A stretch of DNA of 64,000 nt from Cinnamomum chago. Lineage: Eukaryota; Streptophyta; Magnoliopsida; Laurales; Lauraceae. Below are positions 1 through 11,781 of this stretch, piece after piece (within the stretch, counting starts at the first letter, position 1; each line of letters begins with the position of its first letter). Below the pieces are notes generated by a model. It was not told where the DNA came from. It did no database searches and saw only the letters and a list, made by a program, of their open reading frames with translations. Location: the NCBI GenBank assembly GCA_038049695.1, contig CP142453.1, forward strand, positions 115,980,001-116,044,000. The letters run 5' to 3'. A program made the position numbers and the translations under genes.

Positions 1-505
1 CTTCTGTAATCTTGTAGAAAATTGCCTGTCATTCCCATTTACAAGCTTACTTTGGTGAAAAAGGAAAATTTTAATTATATGAAGAAACTGGGAACGGAAA
101 GGAAGATTAAAAGTAACTCTTATGTACCTTTTTTTATTAATTGTTAGCGGAACGATTTTTTAAGAGAAAAACCAGAAACAGAGCAAAGGCAAAAAAGAAA
201 GAGGGCAAGTGTATAAATGTATTATGCCCCACACCCCATGACAACAATTACATAATGACACCCACCTAAGGACAAAATCTAACTCTACCTACTTTAACTG
301 TTATATTCAGGGAAATACCTATTTAAGCCTACTATCTGCTAATTTTTCTAACACTTGATTTTGGCAATATGCCTTATTGCTCCACCTACTAGGTGTATTC
401 TTTAGCGTAAGACTTCTACGGCCTGTTTGGAAGATGGGAAAGGTGGGATTTGTGAATTCTTCATGCTTCTCTACGTTTTGACTTTCTCTGTGGTTTCATG
501 TGAAG

Positions 506-643
506 GCACCAAAAGCCACACGAGCGCCTACTGGAAAATCATCTAGATCACCTGGAGCTGTTTCTCAGCAGTCACCAACCAGTCACTGGGATAGTATCAT
601 CAAGTTCTTCGATTCACTTATGACTCGCTTACGTGAAAATCAT
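506..643 (+). pseudogene. Orphan exon of class XI myosin globular tail
   Basis: The 46 codons read as the linker and start of the dilute-type cargo-binding tail of plant myosin XI. The residues HWDSIIKFFDSLMTRLRENH are the family's conserved helix just before the segment VPSFFIRKL. Myosin XI moves organelles along actin, and this tail binds cargo receptors. The piece has an acceptor-like AG at 504-505 and a donor-like GTGCGT at 644-649, so it looks like one genuine exon rather than a cDNA copy. I could not find the next tail exons, which carry the LFNSLLLRREC block, anywhere downstream. Earlier exons could lie left of the window. I read it as a gene fragment, left by truncation or carried by a transposon. 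A real gene with a very long following intron is less likely. Family assignment is firm; status is inferred. Confidence 0.65.
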
Positions 644-2459
644 GTGCGTTTTTTCATCTTCCTTTGCAGTTGTTACTGGATTGTTGCACAGGGATATCGA
701 TTTGTGCGAGTTTGCATTCAAAGAATCTTCTTGCTGATCTGTGTCCCTCCCTCATAATGCCAGCTAAAATCATTAGTTTATAGTATTTAGTTTGGTTGTT
801 CGGGAAAATATTAATGTATTCATATTTGGCTTGATTAAATAATAAGTAAATTATAGATAACACAGTCATGATAATCAGGGGTATTTATCAGAGTATTGCT
901 TCATCACAAGTATCATTTTCCAATTATTAGCTCCAAAAATTGTTGGGGGTATCATTAAACTTTTTTGTTTTTGTGTTTTATTTAATAAATATAATCGGAA
1001 GATCATAATTGGTTTACCATCCTTTTTTTGTAATTAGAGTTATGTTAGAGTGTTTCTTCTTTACAAAAATTGTTCTCCAATTATCCGGCTTCAGGAAATA
1101 TTGGGTTATTATCAAATTTGAAGTTTTCTAGGATTATTATGCATGTAATTTTAGGATATTTAGAGGGTCAATTTTGTAGGAACTTAAATAAGTTTCTATC
1201 TTGTAGAGGATCTTTTCTTCTTAATCTCAAATCTCTCTATACCATTTCTCTTCATAATCGTCTAATATTTTCAATCTGACACCTAGAGAATTTCGGCTTA
1301 CAACCTTTTCCTATCTGCCATCTTCTTCTGATGATATGATTGACTAAAGTAAAATGTCATATGACATTGTAGTACTATATTGATTTAGTTCATGTCCTGT
1401 TTTTATAAAGATAATTTCTTCATATTTAACTCGGTCATATTAACATGTTTACACTAATGGTTCAATTAAATGTTTACAACGATTCATAGTTGTTGACTTA
1501 AATCTAATGAATTAGCAATCACCAAGATGTTTGCAGCATGGTAGATCCAATATTGGTAACTCGAGTAAGGATAAAAGCCAAGAGAAAGGCGGTGGAACTT
1601 TGATTTTCAAAATGTGTTTGGCGATGGAGATTTTCATTTATTGCTTGATCTCCTCTGTTGACTCTTCACTCACCCCTTAAATCATGCTCCCCTCTCCACC
1701 CCACCCGAGGAAGCAACTCCTCAGAGCTCCTATGAATCAAACAGGAATTAGTGAAATCATCCCAAAACAAATCTGGATCCTGAATTCAAAAAGAGTGCCG
1801 CAATCCAACTTCAGAATCAGAACGTCACTTTTCAAATTTTCCCTCTCCAATCATCTGTCCTCAACTCCCCAGCCCCCACTAATATTGTCATCCCCTATAC
1901 CCATTTGACTATGATCATTAAGATCCTTTCCCAGATGGAACTTATTTCGCAGCAAATAAATCAAAATTAACACAGAAACCCAAATCAAAACAAGGAACCA
2001 TCACAAAGGCTCCTCCGAAATTAAAATTGCATTCCATCTACACTTAACACAATTCATTAGTAAGAATATTCCATCAACTAAAGTACTAATCCGCCCGCCA
2101 CCAAGTAGAAGACGATCTCTCAGATTGTTCATCTTCATATTCTCATCGTCTCCAACTGCCAAGATTCAATCTTTCTACACATCACAGACCAGATAATAAA
2201 GGAATAGCAACAGAATCACCATTGAAGTTGAAGAAACAGAATCCATATATAAATCGCAATCAATAAGAGAAACACAAAGCCAATAACGCGTGATCTTAAA
2301 ATCAATAAATTGACACTGGATTCCGACAAGTATTTTCATAATTTCTTCTGTTGTGAAGAGAAGAGACATTTGGTCGAGTGTTCTTCTACTATACGAATTC
2401 CCAAAACCCTTAAAAAAAATGGACTACAGCAGAGAAGAAGAACCTGCTGTGATGAGATT
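644..2459. other. AT-rich stretch without a recognisable gene
   Basis: I see only short open frames with no family resemblance. The part just below 2460 is probably the 3' UTR of the minus-strand small gene that ends there. None of the remaining myosin tail exons could be recognised here. Confidence 0.5.
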
Positions 2460-2629
2460 CTAATCATCGTCTTTCTTCTTGGGTTTTCGGTACTGTTCTT
2501 CGATGTGTTTGGCCATGAGGAGGGCGGTATTCGAAAGCTTCTTGATGTTGGGGACGTTGTAGTTCTGCGCCACGTATATTCCGGTCAAGGTACCCAGGAT
2601 GAATGAGAAGCTGCTCCTGATTATTCCCA

Positions 2630-2630
<1 letters not shown>
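2460..2630 (-). CDS. STMP1-like short mitochondrial transmembrane protein (56 aa)
   Basis: A complete 57-codon frame runs from ATG (complement of 2628-2630) to TAG (2460-2462). The protein starts MGIIRSSFSFILGT and has a hydrophobic stretch at residues 8-20. This is followed by YVAQNYNVPNIKKL and a lysine- and aspartate-rich tail ending KPKKKDDD. The block G-x-Y-x-A-Q-N-Y-(N/D)-(V/I)-P-N is the signature of animal STMP1 (Mm47/C7orf73), a roughly 47-residue inner-membrane microprotein linked to respiratory complexes. Similar short proteins occur in plants. The N-terminal segment should anchor it in a membrane, with the charged tail exposed. An (AG)n/(AC)n tract, typical of plant leaders, sits directly upstream of the ATG. 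No intron is needed. The exact plant function is not known to me. Confidence 0.82.

Positions 2631-2660
<30 letters not shown>
2631..2660. repeat. (CT)n(GT)n microsatellite in the leader of the STMP1-like gene
   Basis: About seven CT units followed by about eight GT units lie immediately 5' of the minus-strand start codon. In the transcript this reads (AC)n(AG)n. Such tracts are common in plant 5' leaders and core promoters. Confidence 0.8.
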
Positions 2661-2858
2661 TGAAACTGGAAAGAGAGAAGTTCGATTTCTAGGGTTTTTC
2701 TGGTTGTGGTGGTGAAAAGAGTTTCACGTAGAGAGAGCCTGAAAGCTCGGGAAGATTCCGGGTCCTAGATTACTGTTCTAGTTGTGTTTTAGATCGATGA
2801 GTGGTTTTTACAAGTAGGTTCCTGAAGTTTAGACTATTTGTAATTAGCCCCTAATTGA

Positions 2859-3230
2859 CTGAGAAATATTCTTTGAGCAGCCATATGTGGAGTCTGGCTC
2901 TATGGGCCTACTTGGCCCGCCTTTGATCAGTGCAGTGTTTTGATAATCTTATCATCCAATGATCAGAAATCATACCTGATTTTGCACTTTATTGAACCTT
3001 CACTTGCCGTTGCATTGAGTCTTAGAGAAATCTATAGGTAATATGTTATTTGACTTTAAAATTATTAAATCAAGTATTAGGACAATTTGGTTGGAATGAT
3101 TTTGTGGCTCCCTCTAATATGAATAACATTTCCATCAGTACTCCTCCCATTGATAGACATTTATCTAAGTGCGTGCCATGAGCTGGACTTTATATAAGCA
3201 ATGTGTAGTATTCTTGTTGGAGAGTATTCT
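2859..3230. mobile_element. hAT-like MITE, family M1 copy A
   Basis: Most of the stretch aligns by eye, at roughly two thirds identity, with 6840-7189: the GGGCCYACTTGG block, TTGAACCTTCACT, TTTCCATC and the end near ATGTAGT. The ends are weak inverted repeats (GAGAAATATTCT against AGAGAATACTC). The flanks CTAATTGA and CTAATACA could be a worn 8-bp target duplication, as expected of hAT elements. There is no coding capacity. Confidence 0.6.
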
Positions 3231-4900
3231 CTAATACAAAATACTCATCTTGCTTTGTGTCCGGATTTTTAATATTGATTTGCCTTTTTTCAAATTTGTA
3301 TAAAGGTAAGAAAATGTACAATTATTCTTATATTAGTGTATTTTATTTCTATATATTTATGTATACATAAGTTTACCGGTAACTCAAGTATCTAGGTTGA
3401 ATTCTGCTGTCAAAAGCCCAAAATAAACTTGACAAAAATTTCATGTGGGAAAAACCATCCCAAACTTAAAACGGTTTTTTAGGAATTTCAAACTTGGATG
3501 TAATGTTTGGATTTAGATTTATCTCACCCAAGTCCCATAGCGACTTATGCTAACCCATTTCGAGGTTGGAAAACTCCCTAAAGTCTTTTTACTTTCCCAA
3601 GTCATTTCGATTTGATGAAGACCAAGTCAAATAAAGGGAAGAGTCTCATGGTCACCTTATTTTAATAACTTGTTTACATCTATACCATTTGATGGGTAAA
3701 TATGATTTTAACTAATTAATATTTATTTTCAAGTAAGTATGCATGAGGTTTGGAGTAAGCAATTTAAAAATAATAACTTAAATATAATTTAAAAATTATA
3801 TTTGATTATTAACATTTGATATTTAGAATAACAAATTATGTAATATGTAATATCTTTTTTTTTTCATTTTCCTTGTTATAGTGTTTTTCTTGTATTTATA
3901 AATTTATTAATTTTAATTGGCTATCATGAACATATGTAAATAAATGTATGCTTACATTTTAAAAGTATTTGACCTATTTTTTAATATTTTAAAATTATTA
4001 AAAAAAAACAAATAACTCTCTTGAACCACCATGCCGCGTTGACTTTGAGAGTAAGCCCAAGTTACGAGTTTTCCTACCTCAGTCCATTTACAAATTTTTT
4101 TCCCTTCTTCTATATAATTAAAATGACAGAACTAATGTGTGCTAACATAAATCCATCAGTACCTAAGGCCCAATTCAGAAAATCCAAACTGCTCGACTTT
4201 CCAACCTCCTATTTATCTTGGCTGCAGTTCCGGGGCCCACTTTACGCCACTCCATTAATGCAATGGACTGGACAAATCTCAAACTATTCTCACAACTGCC
4301 CTTTTAGGACCCTTTTCTGGAATTAGCTAAAACTCATGGACTTGGACAAATCTCCTTCTGATTTGCGGGGGTCGTTTCAACTTTCATGCGTGGGAAAACT
4401 GATCATGAACTCCTGCTGCAATCTATCTCTTTCTCTCTCTATATGGGGTAACCCATATCGTCTCAAGTGAATGGAATCGAAAAGAGGTATTGTATTCTTG
4501 TTACTTACTTTCGGAATTAGGGTTTTTGATATAATCACTAAACCATGCTGCAGAACCAATTCTTTTCTTATTTTTTGATATAGGGTGTGTTTGGATGCAT
4601 CCAATTTGCCATTGTTTTGAATATTCTATCAGAAATGGTATTTTTATGTGGGTACGTTTGCTTACTTGGTATTTTGAATTCCTAGGAATTCATTGCAGAG
4701 GGGGTTTTCTCGAAAGCGAGAAGTGAAGGTGCTGTTGGTTCCTTGGGAAGTTGCTAGTATTGTAAGTTATTAAATAAGTGTATCTCAAATCAAATCAGAA
4801 ATGGAAAGATTAAACCTGATTGAATTTGGCAGCTGAAGCATGTTCAGGGCCATCTTGTTTAGCTCACAGAAACATAAGTGTTTGTTATAGTGTCACCCAA
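3231..4900. other. AT-rich stretch, nothing supported
   Basis: Mostly AT-rich sequence with no family-like reading frame. A short exon-like piece at 4695-4760 was considered and rejected. The copia element's left LTR should lie near the right end of this stretch, but I cannot recognise its borders. Confidence 0.4.
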
Positions 4901-5289
4901 TTATAACTTTGTCTTTCCCTTAAACCCTTTGTTGCAGGGATCTCCAATCAAACAAGTTTTTTTTTTTTTTTTTTTTATATCAATTATTGATGGCTTAAGT
5001 CTCATTCCCTTCAAGGTTGATGACACTTGCTCTCTAGTTAGTCCTTTAGTCAGTGGATTGGCTAAATTGTCCGTCGATCTTACAAAATTTATGGCAATCA
5101 CTCCATCATTGAGTCATTGCCTCAATAGATTATGCATCAGATGAATGTGTCCGGATTTACCAATATATGTTTTGTTATGTACTTTATATATTGCTGATTT
5201 GTTGTCACTAGGAAGAGGGATGGTTGGAACTCCTTTGTCCGACATGGGAATATCAATCAATAGATTCTTCAGTCATTTTACTTCCTCAC
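4901..5289 (-). pseudogene. Copia RNase H fossil
   Basis: The minus strand gives the usual end of a copia polyprotein, with the block STDNLANPLTKGLTREQV. Before it come a histidine-rich piece and a segment resembling PTIPLPSDNKSAI. In the intact family this domain degrades the RNA strand during reverse transcription. It is broken. Confidence 0.8.
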
Positions 5290-5541
5290 TGTATAGAGTG
5301 ACAAATCGATGATTACAGAACATGGAGGAAAAATAATTCTCAACTGTATTATTTTTGTCCCCTTCCTTTGGAGATCGGGCCCCACTATATAGAGTAATAC
5401 ATGCCTCAATCAAGGCTTCTGAGTTAGGAAATTAGCTAATTACATCAATTACTATTCTAACTTTAGGAAACTAACTAATTACAAGAGAAAATCTAATTAT
5501 AAGAGATTATGTACAGTTGTTACAAGTTGACCCAATCAACA
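5290..5541 (-). mobile_element. Short solo-LTR or TRIM-like insertion in the copia RNase H region
   Basis: On the minus strand the piece runs from TGTTGATTGGGTC to TCTATACA, the TG..CA ends of an LTR. It has a TATA-like CTATATAG inside. The copia coding sequence resumes on both sides. The five flanking bases on the plus strand are CTCAC on the left and TTCAC on the right, a near-match target duplication. At 252 bp it is the size of a TRIM or Tnt1-like LTR. Confidence 0.55.
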
Positions 5542-5938
5542 TTCACGTGAGATGGAATTGAGACACACTTCTTTTTTTTTAGATGGTTTGATATTTGGAT
5601 CAAAAGGAGTGGACACACCATGACTTTCATATATGTCAAACCTTCGAAGCACTCTCTCACTATATTGAGATTGTGATGAAATAATACGTTCGAACTGTCT
5701 ATGGATTTTAATTCCCAAAATCACATTAGCCTCACCAATATTCTTAATGTCAAATTTTGAATATAGGTAACTTTTTGTGTTTTCAACATAATTCAAATCA
5801 TTACCATATATTAACTTATCATCTACATACAAGCATATAATGATGCAGGAGTTATTAACATGTTTGGAATATACAGTTTGTCTGATTTATTGATTCTAAA
5901 TCCATCAGACATCAATACTTGATCCAATTTCTCAATGC
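5542..5938 (-). pseudogene. Copia reverse transcriptase fossil, C-terminal part
   Basis: Minus-strand reading shows the catalytic box as MYVDDKLIYG, followed by the family's KFDIKNIGEANVILGIKI segment and the QSQYSERVL motif. It ends at the target duplication of the RTE LINE (5939-5952). The other part of the same domain continues beyond that LINE at 9302. Fossil. Confidence 0.85.
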
Positions 5939-5952
5939 ATTGTTTCGGTACT

Positions 5953-8900
5953 AGGGCATCCATCGCTTTAAGCGACAAACTGTGGTGGTGCTCAGTTGTA
6001 GTGAAAAGTAGGCAACGGTTCGTGTATTAATCTGGATGAGTGGGGATAAAGACATTAGTCCAGAAGAAGAGGAAGATTTGATTTGCTATTTGGAACATAG
6101 GAACTTTGATAGGCAAGAGCATGGAGTTAGTCAATGAAATACAAATAAAAAGAGTTGATGTGACCTGTCTACTGGAGATAACGTGGAAAGTGATAAAGCT
6201 AAGGATCTCACTAATGGCTACAAACTTTACTACGCATGAAAGAACAATGCCAGAAATAGAATAGGTATAGTAGTAGACTTTTAGTGATTAACTTAATGTT
6301 ACCATTAAAAAAAGCGATTAACTTAATGTTAGAGGAAGACACAATGCATATCATAGTGTCTATGCACCCCAAGCAGGATTAGATGACAATGTTAAGAGAT
6401 AATTTTGGGAGGAGATGGATGGTTTAATATGAGAAATCCCAACTAGTGAAAAGATTTTTATATGAGGGGACTTATGTGGGTATGTAGGAACTGATAGTAG
6501 AGGGTATGAGATAGTGCATGGAGGACAAAAATTTGGAGAAAGGAATGAATTAGGAGACACAATCTTGGAATTTGCATTAGCATTCAACCTTATAATAGCG
6601 AACACCTACTTTAGAAAGAGAGAGAATCATTTAATTACCCATAAAAGTGAAACTATTAGGAGCCGGAAAGACTTTTACTTAGAAAACATGGTTATCTAGC
6701 TTGTAAAGATTGTAAGGTTATTCCTGGAGAGAGTTTGACCACACAACATAGGAATTTTATCTTAGATGTTTGCATTAAAAATAGAAAGAGATATAGTAAA
6801 TAAAATGTGCCCTTAAACAAGGTGGTGGGATTTGAAAGGGGAAACTGTTCTATGGGCAGACTGCAAATGCAGTCAGCACCATGGGGCCCACTTGGGCCCA
6901 CCCTTGATCCATGCATTCCCTTTGATCTCGTCTTCCCATTATCCACATTGAACCTTCACTCATTGCCAGATTGAATCGCAACAAAATCTATTGTTAAAAT
7001 GTCATTAAACTTTTAAGTCTATTAAATCAAAGGCTAGGGTAATCTAGTGGGGCTGATTGTTTTGGCTCCTCATTTTTCATAAGGAGACCTTTCCATCTAC
7101 CCCTCTCATTGATAAAGATGCATCTAAGTAGGCCACTAGCTGAACTGCGTATCAGCAACATGTAGTCTGTTCCGAGGAGACCATTCTCCTTGAAAAGGGA
7201 AAGGGCATCAACATTTAAGGATAAAGTTACCAAGGGTGGAGAATGGGATTTGGAGAGAAAAAACTACGGTAATGTGAAATCAAATGCCTAAGTATATCAG
7301 AACAGTTGCAAAAAAGGTGCTTGGAGAATAAAAAAGGAAAAGACACTATGATAAAGAAACTTGGTGGTAGAGTGGAGAGGTCTAGGAACTTGTTCGAGAG
7401 AAAAGATGTTGTTACGAAGTTTGGCAGGGGACTAGGAATATGGAACATTATGAAATGTATATGAAGGCAGAGAAAGAAGTTATGAAAGTTGTAAGTAATG
7501 CAAAGTCCAAACTCTAAAGCATATGATGACCTATATAAAAAGTTGGAACAAGAGAGATATTTTCAAACTTGCAAAAATGAGGGAGAGGAAAAGTACAAAC
7601 TTATATCATGTTAAATGTATAAAGAGTAAGACCAATTTTTTTTAATGAAGGACAAGGACAATGCTATAAAAGAAAGGTGGATAGAGAATATTTTAGTAGG
7701 TTTTTAAATGAAGATTATATCGAACGAGGGAGTATACCTCATTAGTGAGACATACCCTCTACCACAAAATTAGGGTAGTAGAAGTGAAGAAAGCATTGGC
7801 AAAAATGAAGATAGGAAAGGCTATAGTGCTAGATGGCATTTTGATAGAGGCTTGAAAATGTTTAGGAGAAATTGGATGGATTTTGTTAACTAGGCTCTTC
7901 AATATTATATTAAATACAAAGAAGATGCCGGATGAATGGAGAAACAACATTGTAATACCTACACACACACACACACCCCTATATATATAAGAACAGAAGA
8001 GACATATAAAGTTACACCATCGTGGAATTAAACGTACAAGTCACACTATGAAACTATGGGAGAGAGTAATGGAGAAAAGACTTAGCCAAAAGACGAAGAT
8101 ATCTGAAAATCAATTTGGTTGCATGTTAGGGAGGTCAACTAGGAATTTATTTTCTCACTATGGTAATTAATGGGAAAAAGGCGAGAGGAGGAAAAATCTT
8201 CATATGGCCTTCGTTGATTTAGAGAAAGCCTACAACAAGGTACTTAGAGATTTAATTTGGTGGGTTCTAGATTAAAGGAGGGTTCTAAGAGGTTATATTG
8301 AAATCATTAAAGGCAAGTATGCGGGAGTGGTAACGAGTGTGAAAACTACCCAATGGAGAGACAAGTAAATTTTCAGTGACCATAGGTTTGCATTTGTATT
8401 AGGGATTAGCTTTAATCCATTATCTCTTACAATGGTTATGGACAATTTAGCTACTCATATTCAAGAGAAAGTTCCTCGGTGTTTGTTATTTGTAGTGATA
8501 TAGTGTTCATAGATGAATTAAGAGATGGCACGAATGCAAAACTGGAGAGATGACAGGAGACTTTAGAATCCAAGGGCTTTAAAGTAAGTGGCACTAAGAT
8601 AGAATATATGGATTGCAACTTATGTGGGGATATGCAAATAGCGGAAACTACTATGATAATTGCAGCTCAAGAGATACCATAAAAAGATTCATTCCGATAC
8701 ATTTGCTCGATAATTATAAAGGATGGAGAGATTGAGGAAGATTTTGAACATAAGATAAGAGCGAGATGATTGAAGTAGAGACTTGCTTTTAGAGTGCTTT
8801 GTGATCAGTGTATACCAATAAGATGGAAGGGAATATTTTAAAGGACAACAATTAGTCCAAGCTATAACCTATGGAGTAGAATGTTGGCTAATCAAGAAGC

Positions 8901-9287
8901 AACACATGCACAAAGAGTGTAGCAAATATGATAATGTTGGGATGGATGTATGGTAAAATTAGGAAAGATAGAATAAAAAAAGATTTCTTTTAGGATAAGT
9001 TAGGATCAACATTAATAGTGAATTAGTTATAAGACTAACTCGTTTGAGATGGTTTGAACATGTCAACATAGGCCAAAAACCGGCTCCATTGAAGAAATGT
9101 TTTTCTATGCAGGTTGATGGCCCTTCGAGGAGAAGGGGTGGACCAAAGAGGACATGGATGAAAATAGTAGGATAGATCTAAAGAAGTGTAACCTATGCAA
9201 AGATTTGGCTCAGGATAGATTAGAATGGAGAAACAAAAGTCATGTAGCAGGCCCTTACATAGTTGGAATAAGGCTTTGATGATGATA
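5953..9287 (+). mobile_element. Full-length RTE-clade LINE inserted in the copia element
   Basis: The near-perfect 14-bp target duplication ATTGTTTCGGTRCT flanks it (5939-5952 and 9288-9301, one mismatch). Endonuclease traces include WNIGTL (near 6095) and HGGQKFGERNELGD (near 6520). RT traces include DLEKAYN (near 8220), and a C-terminal block resembles RLRWFEHV (near 9040). The element ends in GATGATGAT, the short-repeat tail typical of plant RTE elements rather than poly(A). Without its internal 350-bp MITE it is about 3 kb, the expected full length. The frame is interrupted by many stops and frameshifts. It is later than the copia element and earlier than the MITE at 6840-7189. Confidence 0.88.
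6840..7189. mobile_element. hAT-like MITE, family M1 copy B, nested in the RTE LINE
   Basis: The LINE frame reads WWDLK up to this point and resumes with LK after it. The flanks are TTGAAAGG (6832-6839) and TTGAAAAG (7190-7197), an 8-bp target duplication with one mismatch. The ends are imperfect inverted repeats (GGAAACTGTTCTATGGGCAG against GGAGAATGGTCTCC). It is related to 2859-3230. There is no coding capacity. Confidence 0.75.
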
Positions 9288-9301
9288 ATTGTTTCGGTGC
9301 T

Positions 9302-9960
9302 TGTTTAGACCATTGATGGATTTTATTACCCTGCACACTTTAAGTTCTTGATATAGTGCCACATAGCCGTTGGGTTTTTCCACTTCTAGATCTCCATTTA
9401 GAAATGCGATTTTTACACCTTTCAAAAAAAAAAAATTTCAAATTTTACATTCATTTGATAAACTATCATAATATGTATGGAAGCTATTGCTATCTCAACT
9501 CTCTGATAGTTGTAATTCTGGTTATTTGGGGATAATTATCAAAGACGTCAACTTCGTCCTTTTGTTCAAACCCCTTAGCAATCAATCAATTTTTTTATTT
9601 TCTATGGACTCATTTAGTCCTAAGCTTCTTTTTGAATATCCATTTACAACCTAATAGTTTAGGTCCCAGGGGAAGGCCTACTAAATCCCAAGTGTGATTT
9701 GCGAAGTATTGATTCTATCTCATTAATTAGAGCTTCTCTCAATGCAGTATCTAGAGATTGCATAGCTTCACTAAATGTGGAGGGATCATTTTTCTAGAAT
9801 ATAAGTGTAAGAGCTAGGACCAAAGTCGGTTTCCTTTCTAGGTCTTTTGCTTCTGCGTGGTTTAATACTATCTATTTTTTTGAGATTATGCAGGCTCTAA
9901 CTCATTAGAAGTTATCTTTGGTTCATTTGACCTAACTTTGTAGGGATATTTTGGTTCAAA
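9302..9960 (-). pseudogene. Copia reverse transcriptase fossil, N-terminal part
   Basis: The minus strand reads VKIAFLNGDLE and, nearer the LINE junction, a segment resembling KVCRVIKSINGLNKH. This matches the canonical copia segment AFLNGDLEEE...KLxKSLYGLKQ. It continues across the RTE LINE at 5542-5938. Fossil. Confidence 0.8.
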
Positions 9961-10853
9961 GAATATGACATCTCAAAACTTTATAATAGTCTTTATCCAA
10001 TCCAAATATGATAAGGAACCTGTATGCTTTCCTATGCTCTGCATAGGCTATAAATACTCTAGCGTTTTTTGTCCTAGCTTAGTTCTCTTAGGACTGGGAT
10101 CGCTACTTGAGCCAAACACCCCCATATTGGGGGCTCTACCTTTCCATAACTCAAATGGAGGGTTATTTTATTTTATTTTATTAAGGGGAATCCTATTAAG
10201 AATAAGGCAAGCTATCAAGAGGGCTTCCTCCCACAAGGTCTTGGGGGAGTCCTTAGCTATTAGGTATTGAGGTTATCATCTTGACTAGTGTTCTATTTTT
10301 CTTTTTTATTATACCATTTTGTTGTGGTGCATAGGGGACTCCTTGGTTTTTACAAGTATCTTCAAATTCCTTAGATAAATATTCTCCTCCTCTATCTGAT
10401 CTAAGCATTTAAAATTTTCTTATTTAATTGATTTTCTACTTCTAATAAATAAATATTAAAATTTTCAAGTGCTTCGGATTTATGTCTTGGGAAATAGACT
10501 TGTGTATACCTAGAATGGTCGTTTATAAATGTTATAAAATAATTTTTCCCTCTATGGTTAAAATATTATTTAATTCACAGATATCATTATGTATTAATTC
10601 TAGAAGTTTTGAACATCTGTCAATGCTCCTGAAAGTTTTTCTAGTGTATTTTGAATACAAATTTTACAGGTTTTAATATCCACGTATTTAGGGATTAATC
10701 CTAAGTTTACGTCTTTTTGGTAATGAATAATCTACATATCCTAATCTAGCATGCCAAACGTCACATGAGACTAGCATGTACACAGAAGAAGCAATATTAT
10801 TATTAATAGAGGTCACATGCAATTTAAATAAACCCTCAGAAATGTAACTCTTT
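9961..10853 (-). pseudogene. Copia integrase and GAG-pre-integrase fossil
   Basis: Minus-strand motifs are RGGEYLSKEFEDTC (near 10380) and VPYAPQQNG (near 10320), the end of the integrase catalytic core. Before these comes the pre-integrase block with KSYISEGLFKLHV and WHARLGYVDYS (10690-10850). A hAT-like element interrupts the region right after position 10861. The open frame that crosses this border is an artefact of two fused elements. Fossil. Confidence 0.82.
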
Positions 10854-11436
10854 CCTACAATCGGGGGCGGACCCACGTATAAGCCAGTGGGTGTGGTCAC
10901 ATCACCCAAATCTAGAAAAAACCCGTAAGGGCTATGGCCATTTGGCCCATGCACCTGTAAGATGAAACCTGTCGCACCACCCTTTCCGACCCCAAACGAA
11001 CAAAAGCCCCACATCTGCAAATCACTTTCTCTATCCCTCTCGTCTCTTCCTTCCCCTCCCGCAGATCCCTCTCGTGACCTCGTCTCTTCCTTCCCATCCC
11101 AATAATGATGCCGTGTTGGCCATCTAAAATGAAGTCTAGCAAAAATCTCTTGACTCCAGAAAATACCAATCTCTTGGCAATTGGTATGCCTTACAGGACA
11201 ATCCCTGAAGAAGAGGGCAATTGCCAACCACCATGACATCCATGGGTTTATTTGTAACATAAAGGTTTCCCTACAGAAACTTCTTGAAATGGGGTTGGAA
11301 GGATTTTGTTGCGATGGAACATAGCAGCATTTTACTTGTTTATTTCTATTGAAGTTTTGGAAATTTGAAAGTTTTTCTTTTGAGACTGGATTCTCCTTTT
11401 AGGCATTAGTGTTTTATTTGAAGGGAAATAATCGGG

Positions 11437-11781
11437 TGAGAATTATTCTCATGGTTCAAACCGTGAGAACTATGGGTGGGGCTCACCTATCACCCAATCC
11501 AAACCTTGCAATGGACAAGGACCCCCTTGATAGTCACACGCCCCAGTGTTTGGCACCAATATGAATGAACTGGATCGTTGGATCGACTATATACCCATAC
11601 GAATGGATTGGGCTTGTCTGCCATGGATGAAGGGCTTATGAGGATGGGATTGGGGCCAAACTTGAATATTCGGGGTGGTCCCATATAGATCTTTCAATCC
11701 CCACAGGTCCCATCCCAAAATGGGACCCCCAGCGGGACCCACAAAAAAGTTCTCACGGTGACTCCGTGTGAACAATTCTCA
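11437..11781. mobile_element. MITE nested in the hAT-like element
   Basis: Terminal inverted repeats of about 34 bp bound it. The left TGAGAATTATTCTCATGG...ACCGTGAGAAC pairs with the right end read inward, TGAGAATTGTTCACACGG...ACCGTGAGAAC. I see no clear target duplication. The interior is non-coding. Confidence 0.65.

Noticed and set aside
4470-4760. Possible two-exon gene start (ATGGAATCGAAAAGAG, then AG/AGGGGGTT...GTAAGT)
   Set aside because: The splice sites look fair, but the phases do not give a continuous reading frame. The peptide is unlike any family I know.
10688-11260. 190-codon minus-strand frame
   Set aside because: It runs across the border of the copia element and the hAT-like insertion, so it is an accidental fusion, not a gene.
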